Positions 43,399 through 57,422 of a stretch of DNA of 64,000 nucleotides are shown here, one piece after another. The stretch lies in contig CAJNDS010001002.1 of assembly GCA_905221605.1 (NCBI GenBank), positions 242,337 through 306,336 on the forward strand, in the 5' to 3' direction. Position 1 is the first letter of the stretch, and each line of letters begins with the position of its first letter. The position numbers were made by a program, and so were the translations under genes. The DNA is from Symbiodinium natans. Taxonomy: Eukaryota; Sar; Dinophyceae; Suessiales; Symbiodiniaceae. The notes beneath the pieces are model-generated. The model was not told the DNA's origin, did no database searches, and saw only the letters and a list, made by a program, of their open reading frames with translations.

Positions 43399-46300
43399 AA
43401 AAGCATGATTTTTTCGGGTATTTTTCTACCTTGTTGGTGTAAATGACCTGCCTGACTTGAAATGATATAGGTTTTTATCGGCCCTGTCGGTGTTTTTGTC
43501 GCTAGCTCATAGCCCCCTCTCCTCCCAAGATCCATCTGTTTCGAAGCAGAAACGTGGATCATGGGGGGGGGGGGGGGGGCGTGAGCTATATGGTCACACA
43601 TATATATATATATATATACATACATATAGAGAGAGAGAGAGAGAATTTGTTCATGTGTGCATATATATGTATATGTTGTATTGTAATATAGTAGAACAGA
43701 GGCTTTATATGCACAATACTAATTTGTTATTGCCATAATACAGCTTGTGTATGTATAATATGCGTCTATAGTCTGTTTAGATACAACCATACAACCGGAT
43801 ATTAGTACGCAAGTAGAAACACATTACTGATCCTCCTTCCCTGTTTCTCAACATCTTTTGGAGGCGCACGAAACAACTTCGATTCAACGCTGAAGAACAC
43901 CATATATATATATATGTGTGTGTGTAGGTATTCATCGTTATGCTTCTATTTAAATGTATACCTCTACTTGTACGTATACATACAAGTATGTTGAAACTGC
44001 ATTGACAGCTATGCTTACATTTAAAAAATGCATTTGGCTTCTAGTATATAGCTGGTCCGTTCTTCTGAAACCCTGCTAGACTCTAGCCTGCACTTATATG
44101 TCACTATATATACCTACCTTTGATGTATACATATATCTGGTCCCCCCTCCCGCCCCGTCACCTGCCCCAGCTATGATGCGACTAAGCTTGGGTATCGAAT
44201 ATGTGCTTTGACGAGAAGCTGATTAAACAATAACCATAGCCAACAAAAAGAAAACTGACACTCATTCTCGGCTTCGCCAAAAGTTTCGGAAGATTGCAGG
44301 TACTACTTTCTGTTGTTTTTGGTTATTCTGTTTTGGGGCGTTTGATATTCTGGGGTTTTTGGTTTTATTGTTTCTGATGCTTTTTGTTTACAAACATAGG
44401 CGGAGGAGTCTAAGGGCTAAGCAATAGCGCGTCAGCGCCACGGCGCATACGCGCAGTGACACAGGTTGTGTGTGTGTGTGTGTGTTAGGTTTTCTGCAAA
44501 ATTCGTGCCGAAAATGTTCAAGCCATCTTAGAGGCTCTGAGGCATTATACGCTCAGTCTGTACTAGATCCTCCATGGCATCTCTTGCTGCTGTGAAGGTC
44601 GTGCTGGTTTTGCTGGCATTGTAGTTTTGCTTCTTTGGTGTTGTTTTTTGGTTCCCGCGAGAGCCCCTGATTCTTTTGTATTTTTTTGGTACTGATTTTT
44701 CAGCATTCATTTGCCATGTTTTTGGTCTATGTTTGCTGTTTTTTGACATTTTCCTCTTTAGCATTTGTTCTGCCCTTCTCCTTCCCCCCCCCTTTCCCCT
44801 CCCTACCCACACCCGCCTCGCCGACCCTGCCCTTGAAATTGTAGATTTCCCTAGTACTACAGCAGGCAAATTATGCGCTTGTAGGACAACATTGCTTTCC
44901 AAGGCATTTTATTCTACTAGTATTTAGTTCGTATGTTTTTTGCTATGTAACTAGTATTTATGAGCATGTTGTTTTTTATGAGTTTGCTTGATATCAAGTT
45001 GTCTTGTTTATTTAGAGTGCAACTAATATTTGATTGTTTGATTCATGCGATATTGATGAACCAGTATGTACTGAACATTGAATTTGCACGCAACGAGTAT
45101 TTGATTGCGATTGCTGTGCTTGAACATGTGATAGGTGGTTCATTGTATGTAATTCGCATGTTGATCAATTTTTTGGGAACAATCCAAACTTCACCCGAGA
45201 TTCTTCCGAAAAGCTTGGATTTTGGGATGCTTCGGTTTTTGAATTTCCGGGCCCTATGGTCTTCATGAGGCAACTTATACATGTCGGGGAGAGTTTTGCC
45301 CTTTTTCAGCTTGTCAGTAGTATTCGCTATTGTGCACTCAAAGCTGTTTGTCTTCCAACTAAGATTTGGCGCACATGTTCGTTGTACTCAACTAGTCTAT
45401 TTCGAGTTGTACTCATCTAGCTCATGTGTCAAGCCATTTCATTAACGTGCGAATACTAAAAACAAAATGTAAGAAGTATGCAACTAGTACGCAATGAATA
45501 ACTATTCTATTTTTGATTGAAACTAGGATACTTCAGTAGTCATTTTCGTTCAGCGTTTAACAATACTTTGCCTAGTACAAGCACTAGTTTTCTAGAAACG
45601 CACGCTGCGGTGCCTGGAGCAAGCTCACCAGAGCGAAAGTTTCTGACTGGTGTTCAGTGGTGAAAACCTCGGGTCGTGTTTTTGTCGAACCCTTTCATTC
45701 CTTACGTGGATTCTTTCGTCCTGGAAACAAAGAATTCAGTAGCTGCTTCATGCTGATGTCATGTCACGGGAAGGGCCTTGGGCGTGCCCTCTGCAAACTC
45801 AAAGCTAGCAGCGGAACTCATCCAACCCTCCCCAGCCCGACCGTCGGCCACTGCGTCGTAGACCATCTGCTCTGCTGCCGAAACCTCCTGCATGTCATGA
45901 CACAGGAGAAGGACGGCACTTGAAAAATGCCGAGCTGGAGTCGGAAGCGAGAGCATATGTGAGCGTCAAGACTCGCACTTGGCCAGACCCTAGACGATGG
46001 AATTTGCGAAGCGGGGGAGGCTTGCGTGTGCTGTAGTGCTTGCAACTTGAAGTCCCAATCCCTACATCTTCGCTCCTTAAGCCGCCTGCGACAAGAAGCT
46101 GCTTCTATAGGTAACATATTGAGTGCATATTTAGATATATCACTCATATAATATATATATATATATATATATATAGATAGATAGATAGATATATGTGTGT
46201 GAATAAAACAGCACGAGATAATACCATATAGCACAGTATGATACTATCTAGTAAGATTATCACGCTAGCCAACAAATGTCGCGCAAAAATCGCCCGTCTA

Positions 46301-46565
46301 AGCATGACTGAAGTATCGGAATAGCGCATAATATTAAAACTATGCCTAATATTCAGACTATTCTTGATATAAACATAAAACTCATAATATTCGGAAAATG
46401 TTCTAAATACTAATTCTTCCTTTATTCATAGTGTTCATGCTATTAATAATATTTCGTAAAAAACTTGAGTCACAGGCGCCCTGCGAAGTCAAAACGAACG
46501 ACATGTCTCCTCACAGCCACGACGGCCCGCTGCCAAGGCCAGGGCCTTGGTTGCCTTGGGTTGGG
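43399..46565. other. AT-rich non-coding stretch with microsatellites
   Basis: Contains poly-G (about 43565-43580), TA/GA runs at 43600-43645, (TG)n at about 43914-43925 and 44467-44486, and TA plus GATA runs at 46150-46192. Frames are low-complexity or unsupported. No gene is seen. Confidence 0.5.
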
Positions 46566-46822
46566 GCTTTAGGGTTTCGGGGTTTAGGGTTTAGGGGTTT
46601 AGGGTTTAGGGTTTAGGGTTTAGGGGATAGGGGTTAGGGGGGTTTAGGGCTTAGGGCTTAGGGTTTAGGGTTTGGGACTTAGGGTTTAGGGTTTAGGGGT
46701 TTTGGGGTTTAGGGGTTTAGGGGTTTAGGGGCTTAGGGGTTTAGGGGTTTAGCGGTTTAGCGGTTTAGGGGTTTAGGGGTTTTGGGGTTTTGGGGTTTTG
46801 GGGTTTAGGGGTTTACAGTACG
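46566..46822 (+). repeat. Telomere-like array drifting to TTTAGGGG and TTTTGGGG
   Basis: TTTAGGG units at the left grade into TTTAGGGG octamers, TTTAGCGG variants and a run of TTTTGGGG at about 46779-46803. A few more TTTAGGG-like units occur at about 46920-46985. Confidence 0.9.
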
Positions 46823-49800
46823 GGTGTAGGGGTTCAGGTTAGAAAGGCCAGTGGCCTCTTTATCTGTTACCCTTATGCAATGCCCCCATAGAAAAGAAAC
46901 CAGACCACCAACCCATATAAGGTTTAGGGTTTAAGGTTTAGGGTTTCGGCTTTAGGTTTCGTTGGGAGAGGGTTTAGGTTTCAGGGTTTCCGGGGATTGG
47001 GGACTTTTCGGAAGCTCCGAGGATTGGGGTTTGGGTTTGGGGTCCCCAGTTTGGAACAGTGGGCAATTGTAACATGAGCACCCCATAATCTGCTAGTGTG
47101 ACCCCCAGAAAAGACTGTTCCTCAAGGGAAGCATCCCAAGATTACGGTTCGGTCAGTGTGGGCAAACTAGAGAACTCAGAAAGGGACTCTGCAAGAGAAG
47201 AAGAAATACGCCAAACGAAAAATGAAAATGACACCCGCGTCCATGACTGATCCCAGAAAAAAAGCGAACAAAAAGTTGCACTCCTCTTCTCGACAACTCT
47301 GCCCCGCCCGCCCACACTCCTTCAGGACTTTAGGTCCCTAAATTAACTGCTAAACCCCGATCCCTAATCGTTACACCCTGGCCTCCTGCGGACTGTTGAA
47401 GTGGTGCCGAAAGCTGCATTCTGCCTGTTCCACGCGCAGGAAAGAAACGCCTCATGGGTCTTGTTCTGCACCTGCTTGCTTGATTGCCAACTTAGTTTGC
47501 TCAGAAGCCATGTGCAGCGCCAGCTTCTTGCTGAAATCCCTGCTTAGCCCTGTACATCGCGTGTTGAGGTGTGGTCGTCTTACCACCTTGCCAAAGAATC
47601 GTCAGATCTCAAGCGGTACTGGGCAATAGTGTGTCGAGGTAGGGTTCTGGGTGATAATCATAGTTCAAAAACAACTAGCACCCATTCATCCGAACGGAAG
47701 TCATAAGGGAAGCTATTTTCCCAGGCCTCTCCGCAGCTGGCAGCTGAACGACCGGACCAGAACTTGCAAAGGGCGATCGGCTTGCCTTACGGTCGTCTAC
47801 ATCGCAACCGTGGCTTTTGACAAACAGAAAGATGAACAGGGCCTCCAGGTTAACCACGTGTTGAGGTGTAGCCTTGAAATCCTGCAGGGGGGCCTCAAGG
47901 CTTTTGGGGCATGAGGTTGTTGGCGTGCGGTTTATCAAGGGGGTTGGCGTTTGGGTTCTTAGACGATGGTGAAGCCAAGATTCCCATCAAAGTTGCCGCT
48001 TTTCCCAGTCAGGGTTTGCAGGTTGGGGTTTTGCAGCCCCCAACTGGCCCCAAACCCTCGAAGCCGCCAGTAGTATTCTTCGAAGAAGTATCAACGTTAG
48101 CGGTATCTGAGGCCACTGGCCCACTGCCGCCAACGCTTCCTTCGCCCGTTGATTGGCTGCATCGCGCCTTGGGCACCGCAACAGCAAACTCGGAGACACC
48201 TTGACTATTATGCCATGCTGATAACCTATACATGTTAAGAACAACCAAGAATTGTTTCTGATGGCGCAGGGCACCAGACAGAGACCACAATTATCATCTG
48301 GACCCACCCCCCACATGACGCCCGAGCTTTCCTTCAGCACCTCGCCTTGCAAGGTGCGCTGCCAGGTCGTAGCCTCCGGACCCCCGGCTCGGGGCCTGGA
48401 CAGTGGACCCTAAAAGCCCTGAACCCTAAAACCTAGGAAGCTTCAACCACCTAACAGCCTCCGCAGCCCGGGGATGCTCAATGACCCAAGGATGACGTGT
48501 GTAGATGGACAGGGTTCATACGCGGCTCATCGGGTTTGGAAGCACAACCTATCCTGGGCCCTAGGACTGTGTTGCCACAACGTACTACGAGCAAGAGTCC
48601 GGTCGGTCTAGGAAAAACATAATGCCAGCACTACTGGCCTACAACATATACACTGACGGAGACGGTCGTTTCTAGAGACTTCTAAGGTTTCAGGAGGCCT
48701 TCCCTCACAGGAGGCTCGCAGGCCTCATCCTCTTCCGACAACCGACGCCAGCGTCTCACCAGCGGCTCCGGCCGGTAGCGAGGCGCAAAGACGACCGCGG
48801 CCTGCCCAGGCTAGGCGGGAACAACTGTTCCGGAGAAGAGTCTCAATCCGGAGCCACCACATCTACACTGTGGCTACTCAGCTGAGCCCAATCACTGAAA
48901 TCTTCGTGACATGGTGGTTCTGACACATGAGGGCCTGTTCGGAATTGCGACACTTTTGGAAATCGGCTTCTTTACTAGGCGTCTTCCAGAGGGACCTTGA
49001 TTTGCAATGTGCAGCACCCCAATTATCACCAACTGGCCCCGAGCTGGCCTCCAAACGGGAGCCCACCACAATGTCGCCCCGACGAACAGGCGCAGGTGAC
49101 CAACTTCCCTTTGGTTTCGCGAAAGGGAAGTTGTTTAGATTTGGTTAGGCTCGCGGTGCGTTGAGGTATCGTTTCAGGTCCGTTGCGATACCAAAAAGCA
49201 CAAGATGGCAAACACCCGTGAAGTCCTGGCGTGCACTCAAATCGAGCCTCAGTGGCTGCTATGAGCCCAGCACAGAAGCAAAGGCCCAGGATTTCAGGCC
49301 CATCTTCATCCTGAGCTCAGGCTTGCTTGGTTTAGGGCTCAGCTTATGCGGGTTTTTGGGCCTGGCATTTTAGAACTTAGGGTCTAGGGCTTTTGGAGCT
49401 TTTAGGTCTTCGCGTCGAGCTTCGCGGGGGGCTATGGCTAATGGGGTTCAAACTTAGGCCGAGAACGGGGGTGTTATGGGATAGAACATCGGAAGCCTGG
49501 CTTGAGCTGGCATTTTTACTAAGGGCATCTAAAGGCTACACAAATATTGGGGATTCAGCCGAGGTCGAGGGAGGTGCTGAAGCCAGATACCCACCTGCGG
49601 CGGAGACTCTGAGGACTGGCCCCCATCAACCTTGCCAGGCGTGGCTTTCTGGCTTTCTGGTTGAAACAGCAAGTGCCAGAGTCTACTTCTCGGATTCGTG
49701 GCAAAAGGAACAAGCAAAACTGCGATTCCCAAAGCGTCATCATGCCCCATATTCTCCAAGTGATGGGTGTACAGGCCATGATGGGCACTTTCTTGGGGAA

Positions 49801-50600
49801 GTCCAAGTACAACAAAAACCCCCCGAAGCGTGCAAGCATGCCCTGCCTGCAGGGTGCAGAAGGCCAGCTTCCGAGAGGTCACGCGTCGGCTCAGTACCTG
49901 GGATGGGCTCCCCAGCCTGCAACCATGCGCTGCAATGCGCTGCATGTAGGGTCCAGACAAGTCCAGACGGCTTCGGATGGGCTCGGGGTTTCCAAGCCCT
50001 ACAACTTCTGACCTAGAAGCCCCAAAAGGCTTATCCCCAAACGCCCAGGCTTCCGTAAACGCCTAGAGCCCTTTCAAGCCCCCCACTGAGTTTCCTCAGC
50101 TTCTTCAGTTGCCGGGGCGCCACGCCAATGACCGGGCGCAGGGCGCCCGGTTCTCCCAGCTCAGGCTGCTCAGCCACCAGCGCCGTCCACCTCGGGCTCA
50201 GGGAAGATGTATCTAGGGTTGAGGGTTTCGGGTACGGTTGTAGGGATAGGACATGAGATTCTGGCGTTTTTGTTTCTCTCTTTTTGGGCTGTACAGTATC
50301 GAGCCGAGAGCGCAATCTCACAGCGCAAAACCCCAGCCAACTGAAATCCTCAAATCCTTAAACCCTGAAGCCCCTACACCTACGAGTACAGCCCTGACCC
50401 ACCCCTACACACCTAAACCCTTAGCCCCTGAACTCCACAGCCCTAAACCCTTAAACCCCCTAAACACAATAAACCATGAACCATCAACCCCGAGCCCTTT
50501 AAGCCCTAAACCGATGAGCCAAGGCGCGTGGCCGGGAGCGGTCGCCGCACTTCGGCGTCCGCCGTCGCCATCGTTGGGCGCGGGAGGAGGGAGGAGATGA
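46823..50600. other. Non-coding stretch, nothing recognised
   Basis: Short frames only. G/T-rich telomere-like fragments appear at about 49320-49400 and the C-strand form (CCTAAACCC, CCTTAAACCC) at about 50350-50510. Confidence 0.45.
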
Positions 50601-50683
50601 GGGTTTATGTAGGGTTTAGGGTTTAAGGTGTAGGGTTTAGGGTTTAGGGTTTAGGGTTGAGGGTTGAGGGTTTAGGGTCTAGA
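50601..50683 (+). repeat. Interstitial TTTAGGG block with variants
   Basis: About nine units, several changed (TTTAAGG, TGTAGGG, TTGAGGG). It follows about 90 bp after a C-strand-like section ending near 50510, again in the order CCCTAA then TTTAGGG. Confidence 0.9.
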
Positions 50684-53600
50684 CGCGGTTTGGGGGCCTT
50701 GGGGCTTGGCCTTTTGGGGTTTGGAGGGAGTAGCGGTGCAGCGGTGCACCTCTTTTGGACTAGTCACTGGTCTACCCTGAATGCCCCTGGATTCGTGAAC
50801 GGACAGACACCTTACCCTAGATGACCCAAACTCAAGTGGTCGCGGATGTCCTCCGAAATTATCCCGGGCTTTTCGTCGTGACTTTTCTAGAAAACCAGAA
50901 AGCGCCCAACAAGCTTGACCCCCAAATCCCCCAGCAGTGGACCAGTCGCGTACAGTAGTAGATGCTTAAGGGAAGATAGAGGAGAGCGAATCCTGCCCAT
51001 AAACCCCTTTAGCATTCCCCAGTAGGAAAACCCCCACGAGTTGCACCTACATTCACTCCCCACCCGCGCCTAAAATTGCTGCCAACCCTACACCCTAGAC
51101 CCTCAACCCACTTCCCTCCCCTGAAGCACCCAGTAAACACACCCCAGGGCCGCTGCCGGAGGGTGTCTTGCGGGACTTCAGAACCAAACCCTTCAGACCT
51201 CGGGCTGACTGTAGGTTATGGGGAATCGGGGAAGTCAGGAATAAAGTTTCTTATTTGCCTTCTAGCTGATCCTTCAAGGGATCATACCAAGAGCCAAATT
51301 CCCTGCTAAAGTCTCTCTGAAAATGGTTACTCAGGGATCTGATGACTTCTCTATGACTCCAAAGCCTGCGCTAGATGCCATCATGATCAGGTCCTCTGAC
51401 ATTGCCTGAAGCTCGCATGAGGATCACTCCACCTTCCTGGATCAACATGGGGGCTTACGATAATGGGGGGGTACCTTAATGAGGTCCTTTTTATAAGGGG
51501 ATCCTACTGTTTGGGGGTCTATATTGCCATATTAGGGGTCCCCTATTTTCGTACACTCCCACACGGCATCCAAGGGCCGCGCGCTGGATCTTCCAAAGCC
51601 TCTTCGCTTGGATAATACGCCTTCGCTCTCGAAAGTGCGTGGGACTCTTGGTGCTGTTGGAGATATAGATAAAGATACAGATGTAGATACAGATACAGCT
51701 GTAATATGAATCATAGATCATTTCTCTTACAGTCATACACGACCATGGTTCGAGACCGCGAGACATGCACCTAGAAGAGACTGGCCTCAGGGTTGGCGCT
51801 CAATCCCGGCGCATCCTGGAGCAGCTTGCAGAGCCCCTACTGGCCCCCCCCCTAGGCACAATGAGGAGGTGCTGGAAAAGGAGAATGGCTGCTGTTCTCT
51901 TCCAGTCTACTCAAGTCTACTCAGGGGACTCATTTCAAGGCATATTACTTCATATCACTCTTCACTGACACCCTCCAATCCCCTATGTGCTACACGCGGC
52001 CCTTCTGGGAGCGTAAACCCTTATGAAGACCCTCGAGCTAGTGCAACCCCCACATCCCCGCGCCTATGAAACCTGCAACCTCCCAGACAACTGCGAACCC
52101 GTAGCCAGAAGTCGCCTGGAACATGGCCAGGTTGGGCGTCAGAAAGTCGGGAGACACGGTGGGCACATGACCGTCCCCAGCGAAGCCTCCATTCTCATGG
52201 GAAAACTGAAGGGCTTATGTTAGCTTGCAAGCCTTAGCGCACGTTGCTGCATGTTTCTCGTGACTGGGTGTCACTTCTTCGGTTCAGAGTGCACAATGGG
52301 TGTTGTCCAAAGCTGTTCGTGTTTAGCAGCAATCAACACAGCACCGAAACGAACTGCAGCGTCGACTCTAGGATCTGCATTTTCTTGGGATCCCTTAAGA
52401 ACTGCTCTCCTTCTACTTTGCCCTTCAACCCTTTGCAAGAGAGACGAAGGCTGAGGGTTCAGAAAGCCCTCAATACCACGAACAATCACGAGTTTAGGGT
52501 TTCGAGCCCTGTGCGCCAAAACAAACCTTAAACGAATCTCCGGGTTTCGGCTTATTGCCTAGGTCCCCAGCCTCTGATGGCACCCGTCGCGGGGGCCGCA
52601 GGGAATGGGTCCGGCGCCGGGTAGTCGTGCGTGATCCACCGTGAGAGGTCTGCGCAGCTGTCCCCTAACACCCTGAATCCTAATCCCTAAACCCTAAACC
52701 CTGTACAGCTTGACGACTATAACCTCGAAAAACTCTGGGAAGCCTAGCGCCGCGTAAAGACCCCAGCAACTCAGTGGAGTTGGAGGATGTTGGCGGGTCG
52801 GGGCCTGAGGATCACAAGCAAAAGGGAATCAAGAAAAGAAACCCTCTTGGGATGTAAACGTGCCAGGGTACCGAAACCCGATTTCAACCCTAAAGAGGTG
52901 GTTCTGGCAAACGCTAGACCCATAAACGCGAAGGGCTGGTGCTTCAGAAAGATTGGGCAAAGGGCCACAAGGTTCTTTCCTTTAGCACTTGAAGCTGTGA
53001 GCTTGGTTACCCCCCACCAACCTAGAATAGCGATGTTGTGATTTGGGAGGCTAGTTGTTTGGAGGCTACTGCAATGTCCACACCTTGGCTCAAGCGATTT
53101 TTGCTCAGAATTCCCCATCTCCCCCCTGCTCCCTCACGGCCTGCACCGAGTTGGGCTTGAAGAAGGTTCAAATGTTGCTGGGCCTGGCTGAACTCTCCGG
53201 CGTTGGGGCTTCAAAAGCGCTCCTTCACATGTGAGTTGCCCAGAGAAACATCAGCTCGCAGATCCTCACGGCGTCCGAGCATCGGAGATCAACCCCTGAA
53301 CGCCAAGTCGTGAATCAATCCCAGATTGGCGCGATGCTGCGCGAACCCGCGGCGTAAGTATCCATTCAGGGAGCTGCAAAAAAAAGGATCCGCAGACATC
53401 AGGCGGGCGGAGGGGGGTACAAAGGAGGTCGAAGACCTTGCGGTGTCTTGTGCAGATGCATACGGCATCTATGCGGACGCTGACCGGACTGCTGCTCTCT
53501 TGTTTGCACGTGGGTGCACGGGCCGGCACCCTATGTAAAGGATATTGAATGCAACCTTGCAAATGCAGCCTATATGGTGTCTACTGGCTCAACCAAATTT

Positions 53601-56600
53601 CGGAAAGAACAACTCTCCAACTTGTGCACTTCCCGCCTGAAGGATGGCCATGGCCTGGCGAGGGGGAAGAGGGAGGGGGGGGGGGGTATAAGGGGGTGAA
53701 TGGGATGCAGACTTGGGCACTCTGATCTCGGCCTCACCCTGTCTTTCCATACCCCTTCTGATTGCAACGTGCCGCAAGCGGCCTGAGCCCGAATCCCGGG
53801 AAAGATGGGCGGCTGCGGGCTCAAGGGCGGCGTGGCGTTCAAACCTGGCAGCAACAGCTTGTTTGTCCCGGGCGACCGCAAGCCTTATCAAGCCCTCAAA
53901 AAGAACTTCAAGCCCGAAAAATGCGAAGAGGAACATGACCTGGGACACGAGAGTGCCTTTCAGGAGCTTCGGGGCTTCGGGTTTGGGAAGGAGAAGAGCC
54001 GAGCGGAGCAAAAGCAACTCCCAAAAAATCGAAGATGCCCCAAAAGCTCGCGAGCCTCTGGCTCTGAGACATATCGCAAACCGTTTTGGGAGGGAGCAAG
54101 GGCAACCCACCTCCAATCGCTGACGCGCCCGGCGTAAGCGAACTCAGGAAGCTTGCCTTCTGGCAGGGCTGCGTCCGAAGCATTCATACGTGGGGGGGGG
54201 CTTTCACGAGCCTAGGGCCCGAAGCTCCCAAACCCTCGAACTCCCGAGTCCAGGCTCGAAAATCCTGAGTCCTCTCTCTCCAATCCGCGCCTCGAAAGGT
54301 GCTGCCGGCACTGTGGGTGCGGGTGGGGTTGCCGAAAGGACGGCTGCGGCCGTGGCAGTGAGATTGGCGAGCTTCGCCTGTACAGTGAAGGGCTTAGGGG
54401 CTTAGGGTCTTCAGGGATTTCTGATTACTGATGGTCTACCAATTCGAAGGTTGGGATCTTTCAGAAGTGTTCCGGGGGAGAGTAGGCTTTCCTGTGCATT
54501 CGGGATGGAGGGATGGGGATGGTGGGTTTTTTGGTGGCCACAGGCTTGGTCCAGAATCTTCCGCCTAGTCCAAGAACACGGGATTGGGCCCCAAGCCTTG
54601 CACTCCGAGTGGAGATACCTGGGCGGCCATGAGCTTCCAGGAGGGTCGCAATGAAACCTACGTCTTTCGTAGGTAACCTGGTGTTCACCTATACAACATG
54701 TAGAGCGTTTTGGCCCTTAAGGAGACCGTCTAGAGGCGGCTCAGTTCTGGCTCCGCGGTGGCTTAAAGCTGACGGGACTGAGGCCATGCTAGTGAAAAGG
54801 AAGGTCAAGGCTCGGTTTCTGTAGTAGGTTCTGACTCTAAAAAAACCCTTCTGGGATTCGAGGCAACCTGAGCAGAGGCTTTGGGTACTTGAGGGTCGAG
54901 GGTCCCATTGGGTCCCTTTCATGGTTGCGGTCCGGCGATGGGTTCCCGAGAATGGCTGTGGCCCGTACGCCAGCTGCTGCTTCGCACCCTGCACCAGTGT
55001 GGCTGCCTTCGCACTCAACCCTGGCCCCTGAACCTGGTAACTTCCGAAACTTCCTAAACCCTAAAAGGCCTCGAAAACGCCATAGTACCCAAAGCCTGGC
55101 TTTACATACCTTGTCATGCCTGAGACATTTTGAACAAAGACCAGAAACGATCTCAAACTGCTTCCCTTCCAAAGGGCAGCGTGAAACATATGGCTAGGAT
55201 GCACATTCTGAGGCTTGGGAGTTCTTGAATTTTGGGGGCTGAATGTTGATGTGGTGCTGGGGCATCACGTTGGCGAACTAGCAGCGGCGATAAGGACTGT
55301 GGGCCCGCTTGAGAAGTGGCCGTTTCATCTGCTGCTCCTGAAGTTGAAGCCAATGCGGAACAACGATATCTGCTTGCATCTACTCATCTCTACCGTTCGG
55401 CAAGAAGGATAGCAGTGGTGCCGGAGCCATCTGACACTCATCGACAATCAAAGACCACGCTGGCAAGTCTTCGAGGCACCAATTGGCCTGGATGATGTTG
55501 TCGCGCGTGAAGCCGTGGGTGCTCTGCGACTCCTGCCAGGTACTTGGGTCTCTATGCCGAACTCATTTTATTGAGATGGCGGACAAATCACAAAACCTGC
55601 ACAATGAGGAAATCCGCTTTGGAACTTTGCGTCAGATGCCAGCTGATGGATGGCCTGAGCAATGCCATGGAGTCTGTCCAGGATGCCCACAAGGTCGGTG
55701 GTGTCCGGCCTTAGTACAAGACTATGCATCCTTTTTTGCTTGGCCATCTGCCATGTAGGAGTTGGTTGAGTTGGAGGCTGTTGTGATGCCTTAGCTACCA
55801 AGGCCCGTAGTTTAGAACAATTGAGAGGGAAACCTCATGGACGGAACAGCCAGCTGAAGATCAATACCGCCTCCCAAAATCCCAAACGCTGCGCCAAGTC
55901 TCCCCCTTGTAGTTGCTGGTGTGGAGCAGGAACATTGGAAAGCCCGAAACCTCTGCAACCCGAAGCCCCAACACCCGTAGAATCCTTAGGTAGGCCTTTT
56001 CAGCATCCCAATATTGTTAGCCCCCGGGCGCCAAGCGCATGATCAAGCCAAACTATTCCACACCGGTGCCCACTTTCCAGTTTCAAACATGCGAAGTGTA
56101 GCCAGTTTCGGGGGCCCTCGCAGATGTGATTGCGCTGGTGGCACCGATGGTGCTACCGACGGCACCGTTGGCGGCGCCGAAAAAGAGGCAATACTCCTGA
56201 GGTGTCAAGTCTGTGGCTCTTCCCGAGTTAAGGGGTTGAGGTTGGGATGTTCTCACTTATACTAACAGTCCAAAATAGGGATCATCGCATATACCTCCCA
56301 CTATTATCCCTACCAACGACTGTTAGGATAAGGGGAACATCCCGAGGTTGAGGTTTCAGGGTGTAGGGCTTCACGAGGTTTAACGGGAACTGGCTCTTGG
56401 CATGCTCTTTGCCTGCTGGACATGCTGAGCAGGTTGAAGCCAGGGCTGCTGGCCCAACACCAGCTCGTTCAACATTACCAGCGGTCTCTTTGCAGCCGTT
56501 GACAGGTAGCTGTAAGCATCTGTAAGCCTTACAAACTCCCCAAAACCATATAAAAGTTTTTCTAAGACTCTGGTAGCCTATGTGTACATATATACTATGA

Positions 56601-57390
56601 ATAAAAAAACACTTTTGAATTCTGTGAACCAGCAGGATCGTGGCCGAAGCTGTGTTGCTGTTAAGAACCCTTATTGACTTACATGCCAAGAAATGTCTGT
56701 CTAGTTTTTACGATATATCCACGTTTTGCCCGGTACCGGCAAGATCGTGGCTTCAGGGTTCTCTGCAATTCTGCTTCCAGACATCTTACTGCGTGCGCGA
56801 CTCACCAGCACGCTTGCACACGGCATATCTGCATGAAAAATGCGACTCCGATCTCTTCACCCTCATCTAGGCTCCGTGCTGCAGCATCTGGTTCAGCCTG
56901 AGCGTGCGCATGTCCGGGCCGGAACTCCAAACCTACGTAAGATGAAAGCTTAATCCAGCACCTGAATGCCCGACAACCCCCCCCCCCTTCTACGCCTCCC
57001 GCCCCGTAGGACCTGAGGACCTCAAGACCTCAAGACAACCCTCCAGTGCCCCCGGCTCATTCAGCTCCTGCGCGGACAACGAGACAAGGAACTTCCGGTC
57101 AGCTCCCGGAACCTGCTGCGAGCATGACAAGCACAAGCTACGAAACAACAGGGGCCTAAAGGAGCTGCCTCAGCCTCTCGGATCCACAAGCCCTAGCCCC
57201 TCAGCACAACCCTCAACCCTGAAACCTGAAACCTGAAACCGAAACCCCTCCTAAGCCCTGCGAACCCTATAAACCCTGAACCCTAAACCCTCAACCCTGT
57301 TGCAAACTCTACAAGGCCCTTCACGCAATCCCCATCGGTCCTCAGGGTCTGGAAAGGCCCTCTCCGGGAATTCTCCCGACCTCTTGCTGT
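50684..57390. other. Non-coding stretch, nothing recognised
   Basis: No frame here shows domain resemblance. A poly-G run lies at about 53677-53686 and C-strand telomere-like fragments at about 57200-57300. Two 10-bp matches to the spliced-leader end in the window (one here, at 53085) are judged chance. Confidence 0.4.
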
Positions 57391-57422
57391 AGGGTTTAGG
57401 GTTTAGGGTTTAGGGTTTAGGG
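57391..57422 (+). repeat. Short interstitial TTTAGGG array
   Basis: About four and a half TTTAGGG units ending in GGGG, about 90 bp after C-strand-like fragments at 57200-57300. Confidence 0.9.

Noticed and set aside
44528-45268. Lys/Arg-rich minus frame and hydrophobic plus frame in the AT-rich stretch
   Set aside because: Low-complexity composition effects with no family resemblance or second supporting signal.
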